64,000 nt of DNA from assembly GCA_028335825.1 (NCBI GenBank), contig JAIOKI010000026.1, positions 1 to 64,000 of the forward strand. The letters are read 5' to 3'. Within the stretch, counting starts at the first letter, position 1; each line of letters starts with the position of its first letter. The notes under the pieces are model-generated. The model saw only the letters and a list, made by a program, of their open reading frames with translations, did no database searches and was not told the DNA's origin. This DNA comes from Nosema muscidifuracis (lineage: Eukaryota > Microsporidia > Nosematidae). Position numbers and translations under genes: made by a program. This document shows positions 41,514-51,027 of the stretch, piece by piece.

Positions 41514-42170
41514 ATGAAACATATTTTTATTTTAACAAAATATCAAACAATTAATATGATTCTTTTCAATCTACTATTCTCATCTCAGTCTTTAATAGAT
41601 ATGTACGATGATTCTTTCACAATGGTAAATAGAACTCTTCCTGATTTACCTCTTACTCTTTTTAACAGTACATCAGAAGAAAGAACTCTTCCTTTGAGAC
41701 TAACATCTATTAGATCCGATAACCTTGATTCACAGCTTTTTATGATTAGATTTAATTTTGAAAATAAGTTCTGGTTATCTTCTGTAGCTAATATGAATTC
41801 TCGTACTATAAATGCTCATCCATATTTCGTAATGAGAAAAAAACCAGCTGAACCTAATTTGACTTTAGAATTCTTGGATAATATTGAGGAGGAAAAAATT
41901 TATAAAATTATATCTGATGATAAATGTCTTACAGTAGAGGATGAAGTATCTAAAAATGGAGATTCTTATTATCCATTGACATTTAAAGAATGTACTACAA
42001 GTCAATTACAAGAATTTGTATTTATCCCTAGAATAGCTATTGAAAAATTCTTAAAGAAGAGAACAGCACAGAAAGCTAACAAGGAAGATATAAAAGAAGC
42101 TTATACGAGTTTATATAAGAAATTAAAGATTTCAGTAACTTATAATAAAAAAAGAGAAAGTGAGGAATAA
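41514..42170 (+). CDS. ricin-B-lectin-like secreted protein 5
   Basis: Codes for 218 aa from the first ATG. A second ATG at 41556 gives a cleaner signal peptide (MILFNLLFSSQSLIDM) and may be the true start. RBL-like core: NKFWLSSVANMNSRTINAHP, then YKIISDDKCLTVEDEVSKNG, then YPLTFKECTTSQLQEFVFIP. Tail basic and helical (KKRTAQKANKEDIKEAYTSL). Downstream of eL43 on the same strand, but with no C run before either ATG, so it is probably transcribed separately. Confidence 0.68.
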   Translation: MKHIFILTKYQTINMILFNLLFSSQSLIDMYDDSFTMVNRTLPDLPLTLFNSTSEERTLPLRLTSIRSDNLDSQLFMIRFNFENKFWLSSVANMNSRTINAHPYFVMRKKPAEPNLTLEFLDNIEEEKIYKIISDDKCLTVEDEVSKNGDSYYPLTFKECTTSQLQEFVFIPRIAIEKFLKKRTAQKANKEDIKEAYTSLYKKLKISVTYNKKRESEE

Positions 42171-42697
42171 AATATAAAATTTTTTATAATTTGTTGACTA
42201 TTTTAATTTAATTTTTATATTTATAGTAAAAAGTGAGTCATCCCATAACAAAAAAGTTTATCATTTATAATATTTATTTTTAAAAGGTTATCATTATGTT
42301 AATTTATTATATTGAAAAAATTATTATATTATTAAGTTAAGATGATAACATATAAGATTTAAACAATAAAAATGTTGTATTAAACTAAGAATCTATTTCT
42401 AATTACAAAAATTAAATATTAATAAAGATCTCAAAAAAGATTATTAAGAATTTTATTTTATTCTTAATTAAAAATAAAAGAAATACTTAACTGTAGGAGA
42501 TGTAAATCCAAGAGCAATATAGCAGAAAATAGGTTGAGTATCATAGTCAGGTATAGTACCTCGAAATTAAAGAATTTAATAAAGCTTTTTAATACAAGAT
42601 AAATAACTGAAAATTATCATTGTTAACTAAATATATTAAAAGGTTATCATGTTTACAAATTTTTCTTTATTAAATTAAAATTTAATCACAAATATTT
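42171..42697. other. spacer with a short coding-like relic
   Basis: Mostly AT-rich; contains the minus-strand relic at 42468-42568. Confidence 0.4.
42468..42568 (-). pseudogene. short coding-like fragment, unknown
   Basis: The minus strand reads RGTIPDYDTQPIFCYIALGF and TSPTVKYFFYF before a stop. The base composition is clearly richer in G and C than the flanks. Stops in the same frame lie just upstream. It looks like the last piece of a lost protein gene, perhaps a membrane protein. No family recognised. Confidence 0.35.
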
Positions 42698-44341
42698 TTA
42701 GAAATCCAAATGTATTCCACCCATTATATCATCATCACTAGATTCAGCAAATTCATTCTCAATTGGTCCATTAAATCCTACATAAGAAAGAAGTCCACCA
42801 GATTCAGATCTACCTTTATAAACTTCTTTATTATTTTTTATTTCCTTTTTAATAGGCTGAGATTGATTAAGAGTCTTTTGCTTGAATTTGTACAGTTCAT
42901 TTTTTTCGACAGGAGTAGAAAAACGTTTTAAATTTTCTTGATTATTATCCGTCTTATTTATATTATTATCCGTCCTATTTATATTATTATCCGTCCTATT
43001 TATATTATTATCTTTCTTTAAAATATTCTCTTTAGACTTTTCTGTACCTAAAAAATTCTTTAAATCCATGTCTGGTATATCATCAATAAAATCTGAAATT
43101 TTAGGTTCTTCGAAATATTTTTGCATGATATCATTTCTTAGTTTAACCCTCCTTTCATTTTTTTTGATTTTGGTATCATCCTTATCATATCTCCTATGTA
43201 GAGTATTAGCTTTTATATCATTAGATTTATTCATCATTTTCCTGTCTTTTCTTCTCATTGGCATTTCTAAATCATTCTCCGATAATTTTCTGCATTCTTC
43301 TAAATTTAGATTATCACATAAATGTTCAGTCTCTGTAGAATCATCAGGAATTTTTATTTCTTCTTTTTTCTTTTTATTCCATCTGAAGGGTTTCTTAAAC
43401 ATATTCGTTATTCTGTTATACTTCTTAGTATTAACATTTGCTACAGGATTCAGTTCTTCATCAGTCTTTGGTCTTATTTGTCTTACTGGTTTAATTTCTG
43501 ATATATATGATGGATCTATTGTCACTAGATCTGTCTTTTTTCCTATTATTGAAGATGTCTCTGTATGATAGACAGTAGAATACACTGTACTAGTAGAATT
43601 TACTATCACTGTAGTATAAAGAGTAGAATGTAATACTTTAGATACATGATCGGTTTTGAGAATGGCTGGTTCTTCTTCAGTATCAGTTAATACCTCCTCA
43701 GATACTTTATAAGATCCATCTCCAGTAGCATCATCATTTGTACTAGAAATACTACTTTCATCATCAGAATATTTGATTAATACATTATCTTCATGAACCA
43801 TTTTATCCTTCTTTTTATAATCTTTACCTTCTACATCTATTAACATTCTTTCCTTAGATTTATTTTTATCATTTATTGACATCTTCTCATTAGATATCTT
43901 TTTATGTTGCTTCTTATTTAACACCTTGAAAGTAAATTTCTGATTCATAGATTTAGTATTACATTTCATTAGCCGTATTTGGTTATTAGGCATAACATGA
44001 AGGCACTCATCTTTCCCTGTACTAATATTAAATACATTTTTCTGGTATATAAAAGTAAATTTATATGGATTATCCTGGTACCCAAGTTCATTAGCATCCT
44101 TCTTGTATACCAAATACCTTGGATTCTTGTTACGAACTCTTTCATACAAAACTGCCTGTTTTCTATTACCTTTTTTTCTTGACAAATCAACAAAAAAATC
44201 TGTCTTAGGTGATTGAGGCTGGGAGGTAAGTTCTACTTTATCATTACCTCGTCTTAGGTATTCGTTATTAAGTAGATTCTTTATTCTTATTCGATGTATT
44301 GTACAATATATTTGTAGAGTGAGAATCAGTTTGATCAACAT
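42698..44341 (-). CDS. ricin-B-lectin-like secreted protein 6, long low-complexity tail
   Basis: Codes for 547 aa. Signal peptide MLIKLILTLQIYCTIH. RBL-like domain residues about 17-145: RIKNLLNNEYLRRGNDKVEL, then NVFNISTGKDECLHVMPNNQ, then IRLMKCNTKSMNQKFTFKVL. A Ser/Thr-rich block at about 236-262 (TVIVNSTSTVYSTVYHTETS) resembles stalk sequences of fungal wall proteins. A Trp/Lys patch follows (FKKPFRWNKKKKEE). At 445-466 there are three copies of NNINRTD. The C terminus is acidic. Predicted to be secreted and possibly O-mannosylated on the Ser/Thr block (inference). The minus-strand start follows AACTTTTACAATG, with no C run. Confidence 0.7.
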   Translation of the reverse strand: MLIKLILTLQIYCTIHRIRIKNLLNNEYLRRGNDKVELTSQPQSPKTDFFVDLSRKKGNRKQAVLYERVRNKNPRYLVYKKDANELGYQDNPYKFTFIYQKNVFNISTGKDECLHVMPNNQIRLMKCNTKSMNQKFTFKVLNKKQHKKISNEKMSINDKNKSKERMLIDVEGKDYKKKDKMVHEDNVLIKYSDDESSISSTNDDATGDGSYKVSEEVLTDTEEEPAILKTDHVSKVLHSTLYTTVIVNSTSTVYSTVYHTETSSIIGKKTDLVTIDPSYISEIKPVRQIRPKTDEELNPVANVNTKKYNRITNMFKKPFRWNKKKKEEIKIPDDSTETEHLCDNLNLEECRKLSENDLEMPMRRKDRKMMNKSNDIKANTLHRRYDKDDTKIKKNERRVKLRNDIMQKYFEEPKISDFIDDIPDMDLKNFLGTEKSKENILKKDNNINRTDNNINRTDNNINKTDNNQENLKRFSTPVEKNELYKFKQKTLNQSQPIKKEIKNNKEVYKGRSESGGLLSYVGFNGPIENEFAESSDDDIMGGIHLDF

Positions 44342-44668
44342 TGTAAAAGTTTGTGGAATTTCTTATTATTTGTTTTGTTTTAGAATTGTTTCTGATTTAA
44401 AATTTAATATATTTTATTGGTTATTTAATTTATTTTTAATAAGACCCAATTTATAAATTTTATGTAAGATATAATATTTAGTTTAATATAAGATACATAT
44501 AGAATATATGTATAAAAAGTTTGATATTCAATAAAATAATATGTAAATATTTTTAATACAATCAATGACTTTTTTTTAATAACTTACATATTAACTTTTT
44601 AGAATGAATTTTATTGATAAAATACTATAAATATTTGCAAGATAATTTTTTAATCGATGTTTACGATA
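44342..44668. other. AT-rich spacer
   Basis: Between two minus-strand RBL genes. Nothing recognisable. Confidence 0.4.
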
Positions 44669-46168
44669 TTAAATCGGACTTGGAAGATTATTTACTGACC
44701 TTGATAATAAATTGGCTCCCATCCCTGCTGGAGTAAGTGATGCTAATCCTCCTAAAAGACTACTCCCAGTCAATGGATTTTGACTTTGGGGCTGAGGAGG
44801 AGGAGGAGGTTGTTGAAATACTAAATTGACAGGAGGATTTTGATTATTCTCAAGTGTAACACTCTGTGGATTATACTGATTATTTTGATAAGGGTTATTT
44901 TGGTTTGGATTATTTATAAGAATCTTCTGTTCGTTATCTTTTTGTTTTTTTTTAGATCTCTTAGATCGTTTCGTGCGTACGATCTTAACTTCTTCTTCTG
45001 AATCTTCGTTCTTTTCTTTAGAATCCTCTTTATCAGATGAATCTTCTTCTTCTGAATATTCATTCGTTACTTCAGTATTCCTTTTTTTAGTATTTTTAAC
45101 TCTTATCTCTGTCTGAGGTTGATTTACAACTTTAGGTTGTTCTTGTATCATAACTTGAGGCTGTTCTTGTATCATAACTTTAGGCTGTTCTTGTTGCACC
45201 ATTAGCGTTGGCTGTATAGGTATTTGATCATTGTTAAGAGGAATCTGTTGCTGGACTAGTAAAGTTTTCTTAGTTTCAGGTTGTCTCTTTTTTTCTTTCT
45301 TCTTTTTAGTTTTCTTAGGATGACTAGCTAACTTATCATAAACCTCTGAATTTACTAACCCATTGGCATATTGTTTCTTAGTATTCTGATTAACTTTTAG
45401 ATTAAATATCCATCTAAAACTTTCACCACCTAATCCCAAGGCAGGACATTCACTTATCGTTACTAAATTACCTTGATGTTCTAAACAATCATTAGTTCCT
45501 GATATAGATATTGCTATACCATCAGCATCATTTATACGTGGAGTTAGTAGAAGAAGTTTATCTTTTGGTATTTTATCAAGACTATCACTTTTTTTGTTAT
45601 CTTTTTTATCATCCTTTCCTTTATCATCCTTTCCTTTATCATCTTTTCCTTTATCATCCTTTTCTTTATCCTCTTCATATTCAGTATCATCAGTTTCTTC
45701 TTTAGATTTCTCTTTATCTTTAGATTTCTCTTTATCTTTAGATTTATCTTTCTCTTTAGATTTATCTTTATCCTTAGATTTATCTTTACCTTTAGATTTC
45801 TTCTTATTACATTTCGAATCTTCTTTATTTTCAGGAGCCTTACAATACAAATAATCTCTCAACAATTCTTCATTTTCGTTATTAGTTATAATTCCAAATT
45901 TTCCATTATCAATTCCCATAAGTTTCCCTGTAAGTGATGCCAACCCAAAATTTGATGTTTCATGTTCACCATCGCCTATATAAAAGAATTCATATAACTC
46001 GTTATCTTTTTCATTTTCAGTAACCAGGGCTCCTTTAGTAGATAATTTACGGTTACTTGGTGTTGTTATAATAACTTTAGCTGTATCGTACACATTAGCC
46101 AGAGTGTAAGGTATGTATAAGAGTAGATTCAGTATCATTCGTTTACGTAAGATTTTCTTGAATAACAT
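44669..46168 (-). CDS. ricin-B-lectin-like secreted protein 7 with split core
   Basis: Codes for 499 aa. Leader with a basic front (MLFKKILRKRMILNLLLYIP, then YTLANV); a shorter start at Met11 (46138) is possible. The RBL-like parts lie at about 28-110 (VIITTPSNRKLSTKGALVT and SLTGKLMGIDNGKFGIITN) and 202-260 (GIAISISGTNDCLEHQGNLV, then TISECPALGLGGESFRWIF). They are separated by a Lys/Asp/Ser insertion with SKDKDKSKEKDKSKDK-type repeats (123-156) and DDKGK repeats (170-189). The C-terminal half has QEQPKVMIQEQPQVM repeats, acidic/Ser and basic patches, and a Pro/Gln-rich end (QQPPPPPQPQSQ). The insertion sits inside the trefoil, probably in a surface loop. No C run before the start. Confidence 0.68.
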   Translation of the reverse strand: MLFKKILRKRMILNLLLYIPYTLANVYDTAKVIITTPSNRKLSTKGALVTENEKDNELYEFFYIGDGEHETSNFGLASLTGKLMGIDNGKFGIITNNENEELLRDYLYCKAPENKEDSKCNKKKSKGKDKSKDKDKSKEKDKSKDKEKSKDKEKSKEETDDTEYEEDKEKDDKGKDDKGKDDKGKDDKKDNKKSDSLDKIPKDKLLLLTPRINDADGIAISISGTNDCLEHQGNLVTISECPALGLGGESFRWIFNLKVNQNTKKQYANGLVNSEVYDKLASHPKKTKKKKEKKRQPETKKTLLVQQQIPLNNDQIPIQPTLMVQQEQPKVMIQEQPQVMIQEQPKVVNQPQTEIRVKNTKKRNTEVTNEYSEEEDSSDKEDSKEKNEDSEEEVKIVRTKRSKRSKKKQKDNEQKILINNPNQNNPYQNNQYNPQSVTLENNQNPPVNLVFQQPPPPPQPQSQNPLTGSSLLGGLASLTPAGMGANLLSRSVNNLPSPI

Positions 46169-46582
46169 TTGTTTGATTATTGTGGATATTCTTATGTTTT
46201 AATATGAAACATGTTTCGTAACATAAGATATAAATTAAAAAAATAATATTTAATTATATTAGAAATAAATTTATTAAAATACATTTTCCACATACCTTCT
46301 TTTAAAATATATGAGTCATTCTATATTATTTCACCTTTAATCGATTCAATATTAACATCTATAAAAAACTCTTTTTATAATGGTAGAAAAAATACAATTG
46401 ATGTAGATGTTTCTCTAAAGAATAATATTCTTTCAAATATTTTCTACCCATCTTTTAATTAAAAAATTAAATTAAATTTTAAATATTAATTAACAATAGA
46501 ATTAAAATATTAATTAAAAAAACTTAAAAATATTAATTAACAATAGAATTTAAAAATATTAATTAAAAAGAAATTTAAATAT
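46169..46582. other. spacer with AT tandem repeat
   Basis: No gene. At about 46475-46582 imperfect copies of TATTAATTAACAATAGAATT and related units occur in tandem. Confidence 0.5.
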
Positions 46583-47257
46583 TCAAACAGATACACTTTT
46601 AATAATCTGACTCACTGTATTCTCATCTACTTCTTTACATTCATGTTTATCTATAACATAAGACATAACTTTATTCTTATCACTCTGTACAACTGTACCC
46701 AATCCACTTATACTTCTAAAAACTACATCATCATTATCACAATTTTCAAGATACTCACAAACACTTACACTCTTCTGCCCCACAGCCCCGCATTTATATT
46801 CAGAGAAGTTACCATCAGGTTCTACTATAAAAACTTTAGGATGTTCATCTACATGAAGTAGAATACTTCTTATACCAAAAGGTCTCATTGAAGAATTAAG
46901 AGTATATTTCTGTTTATAAACACTTAGTTCATAAGCTAGTTCTTCAAATGAAATATTAGTTCCAGTTTGTATCTTATAATTTCTACATATTATTCTAGCC
47001 TGACTTAGTACTTTATAAGAATCAGGTTTTATACCTGAGAAGGTGTACCATATATTTAAATCTCTGTCTACTAATTGTAACTTGTTATGATCAATTAGCA
47101 TTTTATTATGAGTTTTTATTTCAATACTTATACATATTTTTTCTATATCACTACTAAAAACAACTAGTGATCCTTGTTCACTAGCTTGTTGAGCATATTC
47201 AACTTGAATGAGTCTACCATCAGGACTAAATATTCCTAAAGAATTCTCATATTCCAT
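46583..47257 (-). CDS. 20S proteasome alpha-type subunit (possibly alpha4)
   Basis: Codes for 224 aa, slightly short for the family. Structural subunit of the outer ring of the 20S proteasome, acting in protein turnover in cytoplasm and nucleus. The alpha signature is at the start: YENSLGIFSPDGRLIQVEYA. Other family blocks are IWYTFSGIKPDSYKVL, YTLNSSMRPFGIRSILLHVD and IVEPDGNFSEYKCGAVGQKS. No catalytic Thr is expected or seen. The ENSLGIFSPDG wording is closest to alpha4 (Pre6/PSMA7) among those I know, but alpha2 or alpha7 remain possible. The minus-strand start has ACCCTTAATG. Confidence 0.92.
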   Translation of the reverse strand: MEYENSLGIFSPDGRLIQVEYAQQASEQGSLVVFSSDIEKICISIEIKTHNKMLIDHNKLQLVDRDLNIWYTFSGIKPDSYKVLSQARIICRNYKIQTGTNISFEELAYELSVYKQKYTLNSSMRPFGIRSILLHVDEHPKVFIVEPDGNFSEYKCGAVGQKSVSVCEYLENCDNDDVVFRSISGLGTVVQSDKNKVMSYVIDKHECKEVDENTVSQIIKSVSV

Positions 47258-47260
47258 TAA

Positions 47261-47263
47261 GGG
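47261..47263 (-). promoter_or_regulatory. CCC start-proximal motif
   Basis: Minus-strand ACCCTTAATG before the proteasome gene. Confidence 0.6.
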
Positions 47264-47319
47264 TAAACAAAAAAAAATTATCTAATAATTTTTATGTAAT
47301 AAACCATAGTTAATTTATA

Positions 47320-47465
47320 AATTTTATCTACAATAATATTTTATATAAAATAATATAATATAATTCCTTCTATAAATAATATAATATAATTCCTTATATA
47401 AATAATATAATTCCTTATATAATATAATTTTTTAAATAATATCTACAATAATATCTTATATAAAA
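47320..47465. repeat. AT-rich tandem array
   Basis: Repeated AAATAATATAATTCCTTATA-type units in the 212-base spacer between the proteasome and NAD kinase genes. Confidence 0.6.
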
Positions 47466-47469
47466 TAAT

Positions 47470-48306
47470 TTATTTACTCATCATTAGCTCTACACTCTTC
47501 TCACTTAAATTAACCTCCTTATCAGACAAAAATCTAATTTTATTCCCATCATATCTTATACTAAACTCAGAAATAGAATATTCCTTACCATCGATTACAC
47601 ATATAGAATCATTTTCATCATTACACTTAACTTCTACCTCATCATCTATTTTACATACAATAGGTCTAAAAATATTCTTATTAGGTTTAATAAGATTAAT
47701 AACAAACATATCATCACTTAATAAAGTAGGACCCCATGCTGAATGATTATAAGCAGTAGATCCTGTCATAGTAGATACAATAAGACTGTCTCCTTTTAGT
47801 ATTAGATTTTTACATTTATTTTTTATATTTATTGTAAATGTATTTAATCTTCTTCTTCTTGTTGTGTAGACTACTTCATTAAGAAAATATATTGAATTAT
47901 TTAAAAGGAGACGATTTCTCTCAAAAATATTACTTTCATTTATATTATTTATATTTATATTATCTATATTTATATTATTTATATTATTACTTTCATTTAT
48001 ATTACTTTCATTTATATTATTTATGTATGTACTTTTAAAATTATTTATGTATGTACTTTTAAAATTCTTCTTAGAAAATACCGTTAGAAATCCAAGTGTC
48101 CCATAATTAACTGCTATTATAGGTGGTAAATATTTATATATTTGTATAAATCTTAATATAGTACCATCTCCTCCTAATATGAGTACAAATTTATATTTAT
48201 CAATATCTATAGGATTCTCTTCTATCTCTTGTAGAGTATATATATTTTCAGATAAGTTTAAATCTGATGTATCAGTATCTTTACATTTTTTAATTATTAA
48301 TATCAT
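47470..48306 (-). CDS. NAD kinase
   Basis: Codes for 278 aa, near the minimal NAD kinase length. It phosphorylates NAD to NADP, the only de novo source of NADP for reductive steps. Signature residues: LILGGDGTILRF (GGDGT 45-49), VNYGTLGFL (66-74), LNEVV (142-146) and KGDSLIVSTMTGSTAYNHSA (171-190). The family's catalytic Asp is that of GGDGT. An Asn/Ile/Ser-rich insertion of about 45 residues (about 82-128, with NINESNINESNNINNI) sits between the GFL and NEVV blocks, where other NAD kinases are variable. The N-terminal extension of animal and yeast enzymes is absent. The start is supported by TCCCTCATG. Confidence 0.9.
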   Translation of the reverse strand: MILIIKKCKDTDTSDLNLSENIYTLQEIEENPIDIDKYKFVLILGGDGTILRFIQIYKYLPPIIAVNYGTLGFLTVFSKKNFKSTYINNFKSTYINNINESNINESNNINNINIDNININNINESNIFERNRLLLNNSIYFLNEVVYTTRRRRLNTFTINIKNKCKNLILKGDSLIVSTMTGSTAYNHSAWGPTLLSDDMFVINLIKPNKNIFRPIVCKIDDEVEVKCNDENDSICVIDGKEYSISEFSIRYDGNKIRFLSDKEVNLSEKSVELMMSK

Positions 48307-48308
48307 GA

Positions 48309-48311
48309 GGG
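48309..48311 (-). promoter_or_regulatory. CCC start-proximal motif
   Basis: Minus-strand TCCCTCATG before the NAD kinase gene. Confidence 0.6.
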
Positions 48312-48339
48312 ATACAAAAATTATTTAAAATGTATTATA

Positions 48340-48535
48340 AATAATCATTTGGGATATTTATTTATAGATATTCATTTATAGATATTCACTTATAAATATT
48401 CATTTATAGATATTCATTTATAGATATTCATTTATAATAATAATTTATAGATATTAATTTAAGATATTCATTTAAGATATTCATTTATAAATATCATATA
48501 ATAATATTCATTTACAAATACCTCAAATGAATATT
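48340..48535. repeat. AT-rich tandem array in a divergent promoter region
   Basis: About ten imperfect copies of ATTCATTTATAGAT-type units fill the spacer between the divergent NAD kinase and 48559 genes. Confidence 0.65.
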
Positions 48536-48555
48536 AATAAATAAATATTTTTTTT

Positions 48556-48558
48556 CCC
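48556..48558 (+). promoter_or_regulatory. CCC start-proximal motif
   Basis: TTTTTCCCATGG: the C run touches the ATG. Confidence 0.6.
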
Positions 48559-49356
48559 ATGGATAAAATTCTTTTTAAAGGTGTAGATATAAAAAAGAAA
48601 ATAAAAAAACCAAGATCATACATAATAAAAAATAATATACAAAATTACACTCCATCTAAGATATTCGAAATAGAATACCAAAATATAATTCATCCACTTA
48701 TTAATAATAATCAATCATTTATAATTAAAAATTATAAATCAATTAATAGAATACAAAATACAATAGAAGTCTTAAAATTTAGTAATCATAAATCAATACT
48801 TCTTATTACAAAAGATAAATCTTGTTTTTATGAGAATGTTGATATATCTCATGAATATATTTATGATAAAAAATATACATTCGTTATTATGGATAAATGC
48901 TTTGTAGATTGTGATTTACCTTACATAATATTTTCTAATAAAGATTTATATAAAGATATTCCAGAGATAAAATTTTTATACAGATTTAAATTTATAAATG
49001 GTACAAGAGAAAAGATTAAACATCTTGTGATAGATCAATTGATAGAAGATCCAAAGAATACACTAATTTATACTAAAGATAAGGCTGGATTTATAGAGAA
49101 ATATGAAGATTATAATGTAACTGATAATATAACTGAGATAGTACAATATAAAAGAATTATCTTTTATGATTTGTATAATGATATTAAAAATTGTATTAAA
49201 TTAATAGAATGGTCTGATAATTTAACAGTTTTTTGTATTTATACATTGGATCAAGAAGAATATGTTAAGGAATACATAAAAGAGATAGAAAGTTTTGTTT
49301 GTGTAGATAAACAAACATTAGAATATTTAAAAATAAATACAACTCTTAGCTTATAA
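48559..49356 (+). CDS. degenerate DEAD-box-helicase-like protein
   Basis: Codes for 265 aa, shorter than the usual 350-400 aa DEAD-box core. The order of segments follows that core with the catalytic motifs lost. It has TPSKIFEIEYQNIIHPLIN (Q-motif/helix region) and FIIKNYKSINRIQNTIEVL where the Walker A loop should be, without GxGKT. FVIMDKCFVDC stands at the DEAD position, and YIIFSNK at the SAT position. TREKIKHLVIDQLIEDPKNT and LIYTKDKAGFIEKY match the start of the second RecA-like domain. RIIFYDLYNDIKNCIKLIEW stands where 'vInYD.P.....yiHRiGR' is expected. So it may be a non-catalytic structural relative, for example in ribosome assembly or RNA processing. This is an inference from layout. 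The start is firm (CCCATGG). Confidence 0.6.
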   Translation: MDKILFKGVDIKKKIKKPRSYIIKNNIQNYTPSKIFEIEYQNIIHPLINNNQSFIIKNYKSINRIQNTIEVLKFSNHKSILLITKDKSCFYENVDISHEYIYDKKYTFVIMDKCFVDCDLPYIIFSNKDLYKDIPEIKFLYRFKFINGTREKIKHLVIDQLIEDPKNTLIYTKDKAGFIEKYEDYNVTDNITEIVQYKRIIFYDLYNDIKNCIKLIEWSDNLTVFCIYTLDQEEYVKEYIKEIESFVCVDKQTLEYLKINTTLSL

Positions 49357-49674
49357 TATTTCTTATTTAAAGTATTTAGATATATAATAATTATATATCT
49401 ACTTTCTTAAATAAATAGTTAGATTTTTCTTATATAATTATTATATAAATATTAGTATATAATTTCTTATATATCAATAATATAATTATTTTCTTATATA
49501 ACTTCATATAAATTTTTCATATATAATAATTATATATCTACTTTCTTATATAATATTATAAATCTACTACATTTTATCTTCTCTTTATCTAATTTATAAA
49601 ATCATTTGTTTCTTTTTTTTATTTTAATTGGTTAAATTCTTTTTTATAAAAACAGTTAATCACTTGTTAAATAA
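49357..49674. other. spacer with AT repeats
   Basis: No gene. Imperfect repeats of TATATAATAATTATATATCTACTTTCTTA type at 49375-49560. Confidence 0.5.
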
Positions 49675-51027
49675 ATGATTATACAGAATTATTATCTATA
49701 CATTCCAGTCACATTATTGTATAATATTTATCTTATACATTACAAGAATAGAGAAATAATATCTGATATATTCATTATATTTATAAAAGTCAGTATAACA
49801 ACATTAATAGTTATATTTTCATTCATTATGTGTATAAATATAATGGGATTATTTTTCTTTATATATTTTGGTATTGCTTTGTTCTTTTTGTATTGTACTG
49901 ATAGTATATTAGAAATATTAAGTATCTTAATTAGTTGTGTACATATTTCTTATTTCATTTGGGATTTAATAAATAATAATAGAAGAAGATTGTTTATGAA
50001 AGGAAAAATTAATGTAAATGGAAAAATTAATGTAGATGAAAATTTTAGTAAAAAGGTTAATGTTGATGAAAAAGTTAATACAATTAATGTAAATGAAAAA
50101 GCTAATGTTGATGAAAATGTTAGTAAAAAGATTAATGTAGATGGAGAAATTAATGTTGATGAAAATGTTAGTAAAAAGATTAATGTAAATGGAAAAATTA
50201 ATATTGATGAAAATGTTAGTAAAAAAATTAATACAGTTAATGTAGATGAAAATATTAATGTAAAAAATAATGTAAAAGATTTTCAAAATATTATTAAACC
50301 AGATCTTTTCACTGAATCTAATAAAGATCATCTTCTTGAAAATAAAACAGACCCCTTTAAAATTATCTTCAAGTCAGATGAAGTTTCTTCTAAAATTATA
50401 AAACAATCAGAAGAAAGATTAATAAAAAAAAGAAGTATCTTTAAAATATTAGAAATCTATTTTATGTCATACTATAAATCTAATATATCTAAGATATTAT
50501 CATCTAACATAATAAGATGTGATATAGAAAGATCTATCTTAAAAAAGAGTTTTATACACATATGTTCTAAATTATATGTACTTGGTCCTTTTCTTATACT
50601 TCTATGTTTTATATTCCATATACAGACATTTATTTTTATGCACTACTATCCTCATAATATTTTAGAAGAGATTTTAATTTATGCAGGATATTTTTTATTA
50701 ATTATTATTTATACTAATTTATGTAATAAAATTTTCAAATCTATTTTAATATCAGATAAAGATCTTGTACTAGATTATGGATATAAAAATGTTATAATAT
50801 CTTTAATAAGTAATGTATCTGTATATAATACTAATACATTAAATAATATTAATAATATTCTTATTATGGTAGGATATTATTATATGCTATTTGTTAATAG
50901 AATATGTTATTATTATTCTAATAAGGATATTTTAAGATACTCTATACTTTTTTATAGTAATACTATTATGTTTTCATGGATAATGATATGTATATCATTT
51001 AGTGTAATTGAAATGACACCTGATTGA
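49675..51027 (+). CDS. polytopic membrane protein with repeat-rich loop
   Basis: Codes for 450 aa. About four hydrophobic segments lie in the first 100 residues (for example ITTLIVIFSFIMCINIMGLF). A long hydrophilic loop of about 107-203 follows, made of imperfect INVDENVSKK repeats. The C-terminal 160 residues have about four more helices (LGPFLILLCFIFHIQTFIF, EEILIYAGYFLLIIIYTNL, and two at the end). No family recognised; a transporter, ER or trafficking role is possible. No C run before the ATG. The repeats continue the Asn/Lys-rich insertion theme of neighbouring genes. Confidence 0.65.
   Translation: MIIQNYYLYIPVTLLYNIYLIHYKNREIISDIFIIFIKVSITTLIVIFSFIMCINIMGLFFFIYFGIALFFLYCTDSILEILSILISCVHISYFIWDLINNNRRRLFMKGKINVNGKINVDENFSKKVNVDEKVNTINVNEKANVDENVSKKINVDGEINVDENVSKKINVNGKINIDENVSKKINTVNVDENINVKNNVKDFQNIIKPDLFTESNKDHLLENKTDPFKIIFKSDEVSSKIIKQSEERLIKKRSIFKILEIYFMSYYKSNISKILSSNIIRCDIERSILKKSFIHICSKLYVLGPFLILLCFIFHIQTFIFMHYYPHNILEEILIYAGYFLLIIIYTNLCNKIFKSILISDKDLVLDYGYKNVIISLISNVSVYNTNTLNNINNILIMVGYYYMLFVNRICYYYSNKDILRYSILFYSNTIMFSWIMICISFSVIEMTPD

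Noticed and set aside
43068-43568. 166-codon plus-strand frame, Leu/Ser-rich
   Set aside because: Antisense of the RBL 6 gene, which has leader, domain and consistent composition.
45511-45854. Ser/Leu/His/Tyr-rich plus-strand frames
   Set aside because: Antisense of the Lys/Asp repeat region of the RBL 7 gene.
36665-46168. A toxin locus because of the ricin-like name
   Set aside because: Only the lectin-like fold is present; no enzymatic chain. The name reflects domain homology.
49675-51027. Known transporter assignment for the polytopic protein
   Set aside because: No signature motif of any transporter family seen; left unnamed.
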